Source: Lucinisca nassula (taxonomy: Eukaryota; Mollusca; Bivalvia; Lucinida; Lucinidae). Taken from it: 64,000 nucleotides of DNA. The notes under the pieces were generated by a model, which searched no databases, had not been told where the DNA came from, and worked only from the letters and a program-made list of their open reading frames with translations. Shown piece by piece: positions 30,540 to 40,931 of this stretch; the stretch's first letter is position 1; each line of letters begins with the position of its first letter. The translations under genes were made by a program, and so were the position numbers. The stretch spans positions 97,013,650 through 97,077,649 of the forward strand of contig OY757011.1 in assembly GCA_963580285.1 (NCBI GenBank). Direction: 5' to 3'.

Positions 30540-31033
30540 TAGATTTGGCCAATTTCCAAATTCCGCAGTCGAATTTCTCACAACACAGGGCTTGAAAATA
30601 TAACGCAAAATATTATTAAGGCCTGGGAGACTTCTTCCCGTCGCCACACATTCCCTTAATATCAGTTATGGAGAAAATACATGTTCTATTAACTTTACGA
30701 AAACACTCCTATACAAATGCATTGTAAATGTTAAGGTCAAGAATACGTAAATGACGCCACCGCCAAATTTAACGCTCGTTGACCGACAACGTCATTGGAT
30801 ACCAAACAAAAAGTCATTATTTTTCTAGGAGAATTCTTCCCATCGCCCCACTTTCCCTAAATATCAGTTATGGAGAAAATACATGTTCTATTAACATTAC
30901 GAAAACACTCCTATACGTATGCATTGTAAATGTTAGGGTCAAGAATATGTAAATGACGTCACCGCCAAATTTAACGCTCGTTGACCGGCAACGTCATTGA
31001 ATACCAAACAAAACGTCATTATTTTTAAATGCA
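30540..31033 (+). repeat. ~200-bp tandem duplication with MITE-like end
   Basis: Units near 30634-30833 and 30834-31033 share TATGGAGAAAATACATGTTC, TTACGAAAACACTCCTATAC (a family A-like terminus) and AACGCTCGTTGACCG. Positions 30520-30630 resemble the 21437-21889 repeat. Confidence 0.75.
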
Positions 31034-31159
31034 ATACTGGCTGAATGATAAACGTCTCCAGTTGTTATTGCAAAAGCATAATGAAATGAACCGTTTACTG
31101 AAATCTTGCAAATAAATATAGGCCTAAAATGAACTGTATTATAAGAACATATTATATAT

Positions 31160-31395
31160 GGGCCCCGTCAAACGATTTTGATATTTATCGCCTTTGCGAG
31201 CAGCGAAGGTTCAGGCGAGTCTGGGCATCCGCGCAGTCTCGCCAGAACCTTTGCTGCTCGCCCATACAAGCAGTGAATCAAGAGGAACCTTCAGACAGAT
31301 AGCCATAACCCTGGCCCCTCTGAATGTCTGGGCATGCGCAGTTAAAATTTGTCATGACGGAATGCTCGAAGACACAAATTTGCTTGGCGGGGCTC
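31160..31395 (+). mobile_element. Family G MITE, copy 3
   Basis: GGGCCCCGTCAAACGA to GGCGGGGCTC, with ATAT left and ATAA right. The internal hairpin arms are GCGAAGGTTCAGGCGAGTC and the complement with one or two changes. Confidence 0.8.
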
Positions 31396-31514
31396 ATAAA
31401 GTATGCACCATCGATAACCCGAATCGTTTTGCAGTCTCCCGCACTTTATTCATAGCCTTCTTAGTTACTGTACCAAACAATCATACGGTAGAATTTGCGT
31501 TCCCCGGCAACTAC

Positions 31515-31709
31515 TAAAGCATGCCGGGGCAAAACGGTGCGAGTCGGTCCGGCCATGCTTATAAACCCTATTGGTTTCATTGGGCGACAGGGCTTGAGAT
31601 GTCATTTCATCTCAATGTCGGGTAAAAGTCCAACAAAATTGGAAGCAGCGTCTCCAAAATGACCTATACAGTGCTGACGGGACGTTAAACCTCAAATTAA
31701 ACAAAACAA
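31515..31709 (+). mobile_element. Family S SINE with target duplication
   Basis: A 5'-truncated copy starting near CATGCCGGGGCAAAACGG and ending in CAAA-type repeats. TCCCCGGCAACTAC occurs just before it (31500-31513) and again just after it (31711-31724), a clear 14-bp target site duplication. Confidence 0.88.
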
Positions 31710-31724
31710 ATCCCCGGCAACTAC

Positions 31725-32221
31725 GTGTCGGTTGATATAACAGATCAAATCCACGGCATTCACAGCTCTGAAAAAATCTACCTGTAACAGAGTCAGTTGG
31801 AGTCTACATCAATCTAACTGCTATTTTGCTTAGTTTTACTTAAAGTTGTCTATTCAGTAGAATTCTTACTAAGCAAGGCTTTCCCACAGGCACCAGAATC
31901 TATGTTTGTGTTGAAAGTATTACCAGGAATTACCCCGAAATTACATGCGGGAAATGCCATAACTAGCGATTCGAAAATTAAAATTATATTGTACATGTAT
32001 GTACATGTTTTTGCTAATGATGATGTCCAAGAAATTATGTTCTGGTCGATCTCTATGTTAGACTTTAGTTCCTAGTAACGTTGACATTAACCATCTGAAA
32101 CATCGTTTATAAATTACGTCAAAATGTGCCAAGATAATAGACACCCTATACTTCTGTATGCAGCTATAGTTCATAAACTAACTTGGTAGTCAATGACTTG
32201 CTTCACCCCGTTCTAATTAAG
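31725..32221. other. Non-coding stretch, nothing recognised
   Basis: AT-rich unique-looking sequence. I see no gene or repeat family. Confidence 0.4.
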
Positions 32222-32710
32222 AAAAAGATCAGTCAGCTCTAACTGTGATATGTTGAGTAATAAATCATAGTTTGGGGGCCAGTTATAAAGTAGACAAATC
32301 ATGTGCGCGTAGCGCGCGTGATTTGTTTATTTACAACTGACCGACAAACTGTGATTTATTACTCAACAAATCACAGACTAGAGCAGATCTGTTACGAATC
32401 TAACGTGCTGAAAATCGGCAATAATGCTGTTGTTTCCTTCAAAATCTCACAACTTTTCGCCATTGTTAGAAGAAACCCCGCTAAAATTATCGACTGAAAC
32501 ACTTGCATTTATATCCTTTTCTAACGTTTTCGATGCGATAATATGACGTAACACCGTCTAACATCAAGGAAATAGACCAGTGACGTCATAAATTGCCAGT
32601 TTTTAATGACGTGAATCGCCACGCTCTTCCTTAGCGTGATTCGTTGTAGAATAAAACACAGTATTTTCCATTGTCTATATAGGCGCGCTGTATTAGAATA
32701 CACGATAAAT
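32222..32710 (-). mobile_element. Family E element, copy 2
   Basis: Inverted relative to 7311-7800 and similar over its whole length: hairpin (32222-32390), micro-ORF (32392-32508), TGACGTCA at 32581-32588 and TCTATATAGGCGCGC near 32680. A GATTCGCC / GTGATTCG stretch near 32612-32642 is specific to this copy. Confidence 0.75.
32392..32508 (-). CDS. 38-residue signal-peptide-like micro-ORF in element E2
   Basis: ATG at 32508, stop TAA at 32394-32392, beginning MQVFQSIILAGFLLTMAKSC and ending PIFSTLDS. It keeps the frame and most residues of the ORF at 7511-7630. The position relative to the CRE-like site and the hairpin is also the same. Too few copies exist here to measure selection; a chance ORF in a young repeat remains possible. 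Confidence 0.35.
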   Translation of the reverse strand: MQVFQSIILAGFLLTMAKSCEILKETTALLPIFSTLDS

Positions 32711-33290
32711 AGGACATAAAATGTCAGTTTTTAGAAAAATTCTATGGACCAGTTTATTTGCTATTGGCAAAAAGCTTGAAAAAATCATCAATTTTCGTCA
32801 GCTTCTCAATGCTTTCTATACAAATGGTTCTGGTTTTCATGCTGTTATGGTGTCTAAACGAACTCGTTAACCTATCTTTTTATTGCATGTTTCGATGTAG
32901 AAAGTGAAGTTGTACTCCCATGCAAAATTTATAAAAAAATCTACGGGAGATTCCATTTACGTATTCATGACTTTAAAGCCGGGTTTTTATTATATATTTG
33001 TTTTATCTTTTTTGTAGTATATTAAATGTTCATTGTTTCATATTTTATATTATACTGGTTTAAAATCTAGAGTAAATTTTGTATATATATTTTTTTCTAT
33101 TTCACTTTTTTCATCTTTATTTCTCATAAACAAGTTTACTGCAGTCAAGTGCTATGTGCTTGAAAATGAACAAGAAATATGTTCTGTACACGTCGTCGTA
33201 ATTATCCACGTTTAACATGCCACACGGGTAAAGCAGATTTCACATGTCGTGTATGTGTGTATTACGAGGTCCAAAAAATCTAATAATAAT
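32711..33290. other. AT-rich stretch, nothing recognised
   Basis: Long T-rich tracts; no convincing exon or repeat. Confidence 0.4.
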
Positions 33291-33292
33291 AA

Positions 33293-33385
33293 ATCATCCG
33301 ACACATGGTTTTCGAACCAGCCACTTCTTGGTCTGTTGAACGACCCGTCTACTCTCTCGGCCACGAAATCCACAAAGCTTTGGCG
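33293..33385 (-). mobile_element. tRNA-like SINE fragment
   Basis: The minus strand reads GTGGCCGAGAGAGTAGACGG (A-box-like, Leu/Ser style), an anticodon-arm-like stretch, then GGCTGGTTCGAAAACC (B box). No cloverleaf with a full acceptor stem is seen, so it is a tRNA-derived repeat and not a gene. Confidence 0.45.
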
Positions 33386-33582
33386 GACTATAAATAATCT
33401 TAAGTAAAAGCCATATCATATGAATATTCTAGTAAACTAATTATGACGTAACTGCCAGGAATTCCTTGTCGGACTATATATGGAGCAGGATAACAATGTT
33501 ACCGATGTTGGATAAAGTTTTCTTTCTTATCTCTGAAGTTGTCATTGTCTGTACTAGCTTGTGGTGTTTTCATTTTTTCTAC

Positions 33583-33811
33583 TTAACCCATATATGCCTA
33601 GCGGCCCTTTTCTGGGACATTGGCAAACAGTGTAGATCCAGATCAGACGCCGCAGAACGCGGCGTCTGATCTGGATCTGCACTGTTTGCTTGAGGAACAT
33701 TCGTTTTTGTAAAATTTGCCACAAAGAAAACCAAACATGACACCCCTATAATTGGAAATGGACCACTCCAAAGTAACTAGGTGGAAGATTCTATTGTCAT
33801 ATATGGGTTAA
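33583..33811. mobile_element. Family M MITE, copy 1
   Basis: Ends TTAACCCATATATGCCTAG and TGTCATATATGGGTTAAC. It carries an HP hairpin (33615-33691) on one side. The same parts are present in opposite order at 36773-37041. Confidence 0.75.
33615..33691. repeat. 62-bp hairpin (family HP)
   Basis: GGCAAACAGTGTAGATCCAG then ATCAGACGCCGC, a 4-6-bp loop, GCGGCGTCTGATCTGG then ATCTGCACTGTTTGC. Only one or two mismatches. Confidence 0.9.
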
Positions 33812-33986
33812 CATTTACTCAGCCTGTAGAACAAAAGTATTAGGAAATGAACTTCATTTCAATATTGTAATATATACTACTCAAAGTTTGATAGGGATCA
33901 CATTTTTAATGCAAAATGCTTTTTGGATAAATTAACCAGCTGAATCCAAATTAGATACATAATGATAGAAAACATGTCCTTCACAA

Positions 33987-35141
33987 AAACTAGTGATTAA
34001 TTTTGTCAACTGGCACTGCATTCAAGCGTGACAACAACAACCGTCTTGGCCCCCACAAAATTTGCAATAAACGTAGGGATTTGGACAATTGATTTTCCAC
34101 AAATTTCCAAATGCGTTTAGATAAACGTGCCAAATTATGTGTATAGCGTCCAGGGGTATCAATTACAGCACGACATCGCCTGCGCATGCTCATAATCAGA
34201 GTCTGTATCCGGTTTTGTGGAATCAGCCCCCTTTCAGCAACCAATGCATCTTTGAGCTCCTGTAAAGTCCTTGGCTGCACAGGTCGCGCTGAAACAGCAC
34301 GCTGTAGCATGCCCCACGCATGCTCAATTGGATTTAAGTCCGGTGATCGAGCAGGTCAGTCCATACAAACGATTGTCTCACGCTCCAGATAGGCATCCGT
34401 GGCTTGGGCATGTTGGGAACGGACATTATCGTCCATCAGAAAAAAGTCGGGCCAATAGCTCCGGCATATGGTCTCACAAACTGATCAAGAATCTTCGTTT
34501 TCAACGACGTACAAGTCAGTTTTACCGTTCACGCTTATCCCAGCCCAAACCATGGCTGATCCCTTTCCATAGCGATCATGCTTTGCCACATTCAAGTCAT
34601 GGAATCGCTCTTTGGACACTCGCCGCACTACTTTACGTTTATCAATGAAGTCTAAACAGAATCTGGGCTCGTCAGTAAACAGTACTGTCGTCCAGCCACG
34701 AATCGTCGACCTGACGTGAGTTCTTGCAAAGTCCAACCGGTCTTGCACGTACTGTCTCGTCAACGGAATACGTACAGCAGGCCTCCTGGCATTAGGTACG
34801 AACTCGTGGAGCCTGTTTCTGAAAGCTTATTAGGTAGAATACGCCAGTTCCATTCCTAAACTCGTTATTCAAACGCCGTCGCGTTCAGGAACCGTTGACA
34901 TCGAGACTGACTCAACAAAAACCGGTCCTGAAGTTTGAGTTTTAGCCTTTTCTCGACTCCCGCTGTGTCTGTGTGAAGGATTTCCGTGGGTAAGATGCCG
35001 ACTCCTCATTCGGGAAACCACGCTCTGAGACACATTCAGAATCCCAGCAACACGGCGTTTAGAGACGCCAGATTCCAACATTCCGACGTCTCGGTTCATT
35101 TCCTCGGTGCTCGGATGGTTTCTTAACTGTTCCCTAGGCAT
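33987..35141 (-). pseudogene. Tc1-like DDE transposase pseudogene
   Basis: The enzyme would cut and paste the transposon by a D-D-E/D mechanism. In order: start MPREQLRNHPSTEEMNRDVG, helix-turn-helix VSKRRVAGILNVSQSVVSRM, linker FRNRLHEFVPNARRPAVRIP, first catalytic Asp in TTVLFTDEPRFCLDF, WAGISVNGKTDLYVV, second Asp in FFLMDDNVRSQHAQATDAYL, and third motif ARSPDLNPIEHAWGMLQRAV. A TGA replaces the expected Trp just before PARSPDLNP, and frameshifts occur near 34480 and 34840. The product is non-functional. Overall length (about 1.1 kb) is normal for Tc1 transposases. Confidence 0.9.
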
Positions 35142-35244
35142 TTTAGAGTTTCACAAACCAAATGAAATCCTTTTTACGCTTAGTAAAGGAACACTGGCAT
35201 GTTTGATTTTCCTGTTGGAATGCAGTGTTACGCAAGCTTTTCCA

Positions 35245-35503
35245 TCACGAAAACACACCTATATAATTTTGACCCCTTGAACCCCACTTTTATATAGTAA
35301 AACTGGGGTTTACAGGGGTAAATCTTATTTTTCTTATTTCTGCTCTAAAATAAAGATTGTGTGTACTCGTTGGAACCGAGGCGGTTGTAACGAGAACCCA
35401 CAATCTATATTTTAAGCACAAATAAGAAAAATATCACAATTCTCTTCTTAAAATTTTCATATTTTTCGGCGACTAATTTGTATAGGCGTGTTTTCGTAAC
35501 GTG
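35245..35503. mobile_element. Family A MITE inside the Tc1 element
   Basis: CATCACGAAAACACACCTAT to TATAGGCGTGTTTTCGTAACG. Core CTCGTTGGAACCGAGGCGG with a one-sided deletion. It is younger than the Tc1 copy it entered. Confidence 0.88.
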
Positions 35504-35787
35504 GGGTGCATGCATTCATTTGCGAAGTGTGAGTAGTGTGCACTTTCAGGAGTACTGAATTGCACATGCGTTTGTGCTTAACATATTTATCAATATACGG
35601 AGTACAAATTCTGTCATGAAATTTTTAATTTTCAATGCAAAATTTGGTTTATCAAAAGTGATCCCTATCAAACTTTGAGTAGTATATATTTATATGTGCT
35701 TATATAGTTTTGTTTGTAACACTACGAATAAATACACTTAAACCCATACATATCTTGAACTATTGTATATATTCTGAAATGTACGCA

Positions 35788-36710
35788 ACCCAGGAAGGGA
35801 CATACGATTGTTTATTTAATATATTGTGCGCACAAGATTTTAAGTTGTGCGAACAAGATAAAATGTTGTGCGCACAAAATACGTGTAACTTGTGCGAATA
35901 ACAGAATATAACTTGTGCGGACAACATAATATCTTGTGCACACAATATCTTGTTCAAACAATTAAATATCTTGTGCCCACAAGATATTAATTTGTTCGCA
36001 CAACATATTATCTTGTTGGCACGGGCCCCAGCCCATAGGGGCTTGAAGAAATATATGGGCTGCATGATGCTTCCACGCAGAGCTGAATCCGGCCCGCACA
36101 CTAGTACTGGTAAACCGCTTAGAGGATCTAAGCCTTCCAGGAACCGCAGTGCGAGGCGTACCGTCCATGCTAATAAACTCTATTGGTTTCATTGGGCGAC
36201 AGGGCTTGAGATGTCATTTCATCTCAGTGTCGGGAAAAGTCCCACAAAATTGGAAGCAACGTCTCCAAAATTACATGTACATTGTTGACGGGGGCGTTAA
36301 ACCTCAAATCAAACAAACAAAAATCTTCTGGGCACATTTTGTGTGGACAACATAATATCTTATGCGTCTTATAAAGTTGTGCGAACAAGATATTATCTTA
36401 ATAGTATAATATGTTGTGCGCACACGATAGTATGTTGTCCGCACAAGATAATAAGTTGTGCGAACAAGATACATGTAATATGTTGTGTGGACAAGATATT
36501 ATGTTATCTGCACAAGATCTATGTTATGCAAACAAGATAATATGTTGTGTGAATAAGATAATATGTTGTGCGAACAAGATAAAAACTTGTGTAAACAACA
36601 TAATATATTTTGCGCACAAGTTATTATGTTGTTCGCACATGATACTATCTTGTGCGCACACGATATTATCTTGTTCGCACAACATATTAAATACATGTCC
36701 CTTCCTGGGT
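35788..36710. repeat. Palindromic GTGCGCAC mini-repeat array with inverted ends
   Basis: Ends ACCCAGGAAGGGACATACG and ATGTCCCTTCCTGGGT form an inverted terminal repeat of about 17 bp. The interior is a run of roughly 20-25-bp degenerate units around TTGTGCGMACAAGATA and ATAATATGTTGTGCGCAC in both orientations, some 25 or more in all. A family S SINE sits in the middle. Similar units on both strands give many spurious C-rich frames (LCAQD, CAHNIL). Confidence 0.85.
36021..36325 (+). mobile_element. Family S SINE inside the array
   Basis: Starts GGGCCCCAGCCCATAGGGG and ends CTCAAATCAAACAAACAAA. The short array units continue on both sides. Confidence 0.85.
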
Positions 36711-36772
36711 CCCATAGTAATGGTATTTGTCAGAAGCTTTTTGTGACACGTCATATAAATGATTTACCTTCT

Positions 36773-37041
36773 CCCATATATGACAATGACATCGTCCACC
36801 TAGTAAGACTGGAGTGGTCCATTTACAGTTATAGGGGTGTTTTGTTTGTTTGTCGCAAATAATGTTAATTGTATGTAAACAGCGTAGACCAAGATCAGAT
36901 GCCGCATTCTGTGGCGTCTGATCTGGGTCTGAACTGTTTGCCAATGTTCCAAAACATGGCCGCTATGCTGTGACTGTTCCAAAACATGGCCGCTACGCCG
37001 TCAATGTTCCAAAACATGGCCGCTACGCATATATGGGTCAA
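36773..37041. mobile_element. Family M MITE, copy 2
   Basis: Ends CCCATATATGACAATGAC and GCATATATGGGTCAAG. It contains an HP hairpin (36878-36942) and three tandem copies of about 33 bp built on TGTTCCAAAACATGGCCGCT (36943-37030). Confidence 0.75.
36878..36942. repeat. 62-bp hairpin (family HP)
   Basis: GTAAACAGCGTAGACCAAG, ATCAGATGCCGCA / TGTGGCGTCTGATC, TGGGTCTGAACTGTTTGCC. Confidence 0.85.
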
Positions 37042-37192
37042 GAAAGGACACGATTGAAAATATACTTAAAATGTAAATCAAAGCACTGAGAGTGCTGATG
37101 CCTGGTCGATTGTCTCTGTGTGTTGGTCGTAGAAATAGTCCCTGGCTCTGAGTTAAACTGTTTCATTTTACCCTAGAATTGTGGTTATTTTA

Positions 37193-37262
37193 GCAAATAA
37201 TGTAGATCTTGATCAGACGCCGCATTCTGTTGCGTTCAGTCTGGGTCTACACTGTTTGCCAA
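37193..37262. repeat. 62-bp hairpin (family HP)
   Basis: GCAAATAATGTAGATCTTG, CAGACGCCGCA / TTGCGTTCAGTCTG, GGTCTACACTGTTTGCC. Several mismatches in the stem. Confidence 0.8.
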
Positions 37263-37457
37263 CTCCAAACTATGATTCCAAGTAACCCTCTTACGCAACA
37301 TTCTGACCTCAGTCGCTGCGGCTATACAAGTCTTTGACACTGAAGAGCTTTTCTGCTTAGTAACTTTGGGTCGATTGACAAACGATCGACCTCAAAATAG
37401 CCGTCTTATTTGTTCCACTATGAAGTCAGAGTGTTGCAAACACGAAGACTGGTTTGG

Positions 37458-37523
37458 AAAACAATGTAGACTCAGATCAGACACCACAGAAAGCGGTGTC
37501 TGATCAGGGTCGACACTGTTTGT
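37458..37523. repeat. 62-bp hairpin (family HP)
   Basis: AAAACAATGTAGACTCAG, ATCAGACACCACA / AGCGGTGTCTGATC, GGGTCGACACTGTTTG. Confidence 0.85.
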
Positions 37524-37721
37524 ATTTGGTACATGTACAAGAATTTAAGGGTGTAGCGAAAGTGTCCAAGTCCTCGTTCATGACCAATTTCCAAGTGTTG
37601 TCGGTGCTTTGATTTATTTACCCTCAAGCCCTTTCATTCTTGAGTTTCTGGAGTACACTCGTCTGTCACTGAAGATTGGCACGTCAATTCTACTACACGT
37701 GAATAGCCGAATGGTGAGCAT

Positions 37722-38160
37722 ATAAGAATCGTATAGGGGTGTGAGGGGTGGATTGAAAAATCCGTTCCAAGGGTCACTGTCCGGCATCACGAGGCTTGCC
37801 GAGTGATGCCGGACAGTGATCCCGAGGGACGATTTTTTCTATCCGCCCCTCACACCCATATTGGATGCTTTTTCTTGCATACCTTCCATTTCTTAGCGCG
37901 GATTTTTAATGCTGGAGTCACTTTGGTTACCAACGTCCGCCATATTGTGTTGACACTGCAGGAATGTTTTAGTGACGTCACGTAACGTGCTGTGACGTCT
38001 ACCTTAACGGCGACACATACGAGGTCGTAACCAACCAGTGCATTTATCAAATACGCGATTATATTCGATTTTGGGTCGGAACACCAGGGTCAGAACATAA
38101 ATTTCTATCCCAGGGTAAAATCACGGATTTCCTTGTCTGGTGTGCTAGAAATTTATATCC
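37722..38160 (+). mobile_element. Family D element, copy 1
   Basis: The head is a hairpin of about 140 bp (arms GGGTGTGAGGGGTGGAT, GGGTCACTGTCCGGCATCAC; loop GAGGCTTGCC), then TTTTTCTTGCATACCTTCC, CGTCCGCCATATTGTG, a TGACGTCAC block and the tail GGGTCAGAACATAAATTTC to TTGTCTGGTGTGC. Nearly the same sequence recurs at 41078-41515. Confidence 0.8.
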
Positions 38161-38338
38161 CGATAAGATAGCTCATAGCCATCACATCAGGATCAACACT
38201 GTTTGCATAAGTATCTATCAGTCTATATCGTGTTGGAAGGTATATCAACATAGGGATAAATTGTACATTCTATGTAGGAATACTGTCATCTATTTCAAAC
38301 ATACACAGGCATACCGGCAACTTTTCAAACACTGAATT

Positions 38339-38609
38339 TCATCACGTGAACAAGTCCGTGAAATGAACACCCCCTTAAACCCCACTTTATATTGAAAAAA
38401 CTGGGGTTTACGGGGGTATACACCATTAGTCTTATTTCTGCTCCAAGACCTAGGTTGTGGGTACTCGTTAGAACCGCCTCATTGAGGCGGTTCTAACGAG
38501 CACCCAAAACCTATGTTTGCAGGATAAATAAGAAAAAATATAACGAATTTTCAACAGAAAAGTAGCCATTTTTGGAGATAAGAAAAATGCACTATGTCAC
38601 TATGTAATG
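38339..38609. mobile_element. Family B MITE, near-complete
   Basis: This is a good reference copy: CATCACGTGAACAAGTCCGT at the left, ACTGGGGTTTACGGGGGTA, a perfect core (GTACTCGTTAGAACCGCCTC then ATTGAGGCGGTTCTAACGAG), CAACAGAAAAGTAGCCATTT, ending CTATGTAATG. Each arm also folds on itself (AACCCCACTTT with AAACTGGGGTT), giving a three-hairpin structure. Confidence 0.88.
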
Positions 38610-38942
38610 TTTATTTTAAAGACATTTCCACAGCAGTTGGCTGAACTGATCTCGGTACAGACAACATGCTGACCTACATATAGCAGCGATTAATTGCTAT
38701 TAATAACCATAATCTTGATCGATAAAAATAGTGCGATTATATTCTATTAATAACCATAACCGTGGTTTTTCAAAATCAGTGATTGTCACGTGGACAACAG
38801 CATTAATTCTGCCCATTATAACTTTGGTTCGATTGTTTTACAATCGACCCAAGAAGGCACATATCATACAAAGGTATAAGATAAGTGTGCGCTGTGCTCA
38901 CCCAGCATACGATACCATTCCGCTCCTTGCTCAGACCGCGTA
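38610..38942. other. Non-coding stretch, nothing recognised
   Basis: No gene or repeat is recognised; AATAACCATAATC / AATAACCATAACC is a short local duplication (38701-38760). Confidence 0.4.
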
Positions 38943-38950
38943 GCTGCTCA

Positions 38951-39078
38951 AACTTGTTTGTTTGTTTGATTTGAGGTTTAACGTCCCCGTCAACACTGTA
39001 AAGGTCATTTTGGAGACGTTGTTTCCAATTTTGTTGTACTTTTACCCGACACTGAGATGAAATGACATCTCAAGCCCT
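38951..39078 (-). mobile_element. Family S SINE, 5'-truncated, with target duplication
   Basis: Tail TTGTTTGTTTGTTTGATTTG at the left, body to TGACATCTCAAGCCCTGTA. CTGCTCAA flanks both sides (near 38944 and 39080). Confidence 0.8.
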
Positions 39079-39090
39079 GTAACTGCTCAA

Positions 39091-39361
39091 CATTACGAAA
39101 ACACGCCTATACAAACACATTGGAAAATATACCAGCGAAAAAATGAAAATTTTAAGATGTAGATTTTTCTTATTTCTGCTCAACATAAAGACTGTGGGTA
39201 CTCGTTAGAACCGCCTCATCGAGACGGTTCTAACGAGTACCCACAATCTATTTTTAGAGTAGAAATAAGAAAAATAATGTTTACCCCTGTAAACCCCAGT
39301 TTTACTATATAAAAGTGGGGTTCAAGGGAGTAAAAAATATATAGGCGTGTTTTCGTGATGA
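39091..39361. mobile_element. Family A MITE, near-complete
   Basis: This is a reference copy of family A: CATTACGAAAACACGCCTAT, the GAAAATTTTAAGATG block, TTTTTCTTATTTCTGCTC, the core ACTCGTTAGAACCGCCTC with GAGACGGTTCTAACGAGTA, the complement GTAGAAATAAGAAAAATA, then TGTAAACCCCAGTTTTAC, AAGTGGGGTTCAAGGG and the end ATAGGCGTGTTTTCGTGATG. The two outer arms are not complementary except in the terminal 20 bp and the core. Confidence 0.92.
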
Positions 39362-39375
39362 TAACTCATCTCAAT

Positions 39376-39553
39376 TTCATTATGAGTGAGTGAGTGAGTG
39401 AGTTTTAGTTTTACGTCCCACCAGCAGCTAAGGTCATACGGAGACGGGACCTCGGTTTAAAGACTCATCCGAAAGTCTGGAGAAGCCCGGGATCGATCCT
39501 GCGATCCCTGGTTTACAAGGCGAGTAGCGTAACCACTGCACCACGGAGGCTTC
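39376..39553 (-). mobile_element. tRNA-derived SINE with (CTCA)n tail
   Basis: The minus strand begins AGCCTCCGTGGTGCAGTGGT (A box), then GCAGGATCGATCCCGGGC (B box), a short body with GACTTTCGGATGAGTC, and the tail CTCACTCACTCACTCA. Confidence 0.85.
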
Positions 39554-39557
39554 TAAT

Positions 39558-40157
39558 TTCATTATGAAAACACGCCTATACCAATCGTACATTTTAAACT
39601 TTACCGCCAGAAAAAAAAACACGCGCATTTTTAGATGAAAAATTGTGATATTTTACTTATTTCTGCTAAAAATATGGATTGTGGGTACTCGTTAGGACCG
39701 CCTCATACATCACGAAAACACGCCTGTATAATTTTAACCCCCCTTGAACCCCACTTTTATATAGTAAAACTGGGGTTCCCGGGGGTATACCTTATTTTTC
39801 TTATTTCTGCTCTAAAATATAGATTGTGGGTACTCGTTATAACCACCTCGATGATGCGGTTCTAACGAGTGCCCACAATCTATATTTTGAGCAGAAATAA
39901 GAAAAATATCACAATTTTTCATCATAAAATTTTCATTTTTTTTTTTTTTTTTTTTTTGGCGGCGGTAAAATTTGCAATGTATTTGTATAGGCATATTTTC
40001 GTAATGAGATGCGGTTCTACCGATTATTCACGATCTAAAATCTATATTTTAGAGCAAAAATAAGAAAAATAACGTTTACCACTGTATACCTCAGTTTTAC
40101 TATACAAACGTGGGGTTCAAGAGGGTCAGAGTTATATAGGCGTGCTTTCGGGATGTG
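39558..40157. mobile_element. Family A MITE split at its centre by another family A copy
   Basis: Left half 39558-39707 ends at GTTAGGACCGCCTCATA; right half 40008-40157 resumes AGATGCGGTTCTACCGATTA. Together they make one full copy with ends CATTATGAAAACACGCCTAT and ATAGGCGTGCTTTCGGGATG. Confidence 0.85.
39708..40007. mobile_element. Family A MITE nested in the hairpin centre of another
   Basis: CATCACGAAAACACGCCTGT to GCATATTTTCGTAATG, with an intact core (ACTCGTTATAACCACC / GATGCGGTTCTAACGAG) and a T-run of 22 (39936-39957). Confidence 0.9.
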
Positions 40158-40159
40158 GT

Positions 40160-40930
40160 CAGAACGCATGTACAAAATGAAACTGGATTGGTAATATAGC
40201 TGGTTCAATTTGACATGAGACTGACCAATATTCAAATAATAAATAAGTCCCTGTTGTAGGTCGGTTTTCATAAATTTCTCGTGAATTTTCGGCACCTCGT
40301 GAACGGCGACCAATTTACTGCCTCCCATGTATTGAAAAACAACATCGACCTATTCGGAAGACGGCGAAGCTAAATATATGCATTCAGTCGGGTGTGAAAT
40401 TATGGTAATTATAGAGGTCACCAGTCACATGTCAAATTGTTCGAACTATACATATAACTAAACAATGCAGTGATATAGCTGTCGTTCATCGCGATACAAA
40501 TGCGGCCGAAAGATATTTTTGAAAAGATTGTTTCACCTGTGGACGTATCGAATCCCCTTAAGAAATTTTGAAATGGATTCCTAAAATCGACATACTTTCA
40601 CGAACTGATAACGTACGGACCGTCTAAAGTTATATTACATTGCCCGCAAAACGATCGCATGCCATGCAAAAGTACATAAGAATGATCACTCGTGATCATT
40701 TCATGAAACTTTGAATCGGGCTTTCAGCGAACTTCGAGCATTTCTAATGGAGTAGTTACAAATCTGAGAGCCTCGTTATGACACAACCTGCTTCCGATAT
40801 TTGTGGACAATAAAGTTCAGATCATTCTCCGCGTCCTTGCAGTCTGATCAGTTTCTTTGTGTACAATATCTCTTGTTTCTATATCTATAAGTTTCACCCT
40901 TGACCTGCTGAGACCGGATATGTCTTATCT
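40160..40930. other. Non-coding stretch, nothing recognised
   Basis: No gene is seen. A diverged foldback like 1851-2045 lies near 40680-40745 (ATGATCACTCGTGATCATTT). Confidence 0.4.
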
Positions 40931-40931
40931 T

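Larger units (their letters stand above)
33871..35690 (-). mobile_element. Tc1/mariner transposon, dead copy
   Basis: Terminal inverted repeats TATACTACTCAAAGTTTGAT then AGGGATCAC (33873-33902) and the complement at 35657-35688, with TA at both junctions as expected for this superfamily. It holds a broken transposase (minus strand) and a family A MITE inserted in the 5' leader (35245-35503). Confidence 0.9.

Noticed and set aside
35760..36862. Possible CRISPR-like array of short repeats
   Set aside because: The units are degenerate, palindromic, in both orientations and contiguous, without unique spacers; the genome is eukaryotic.
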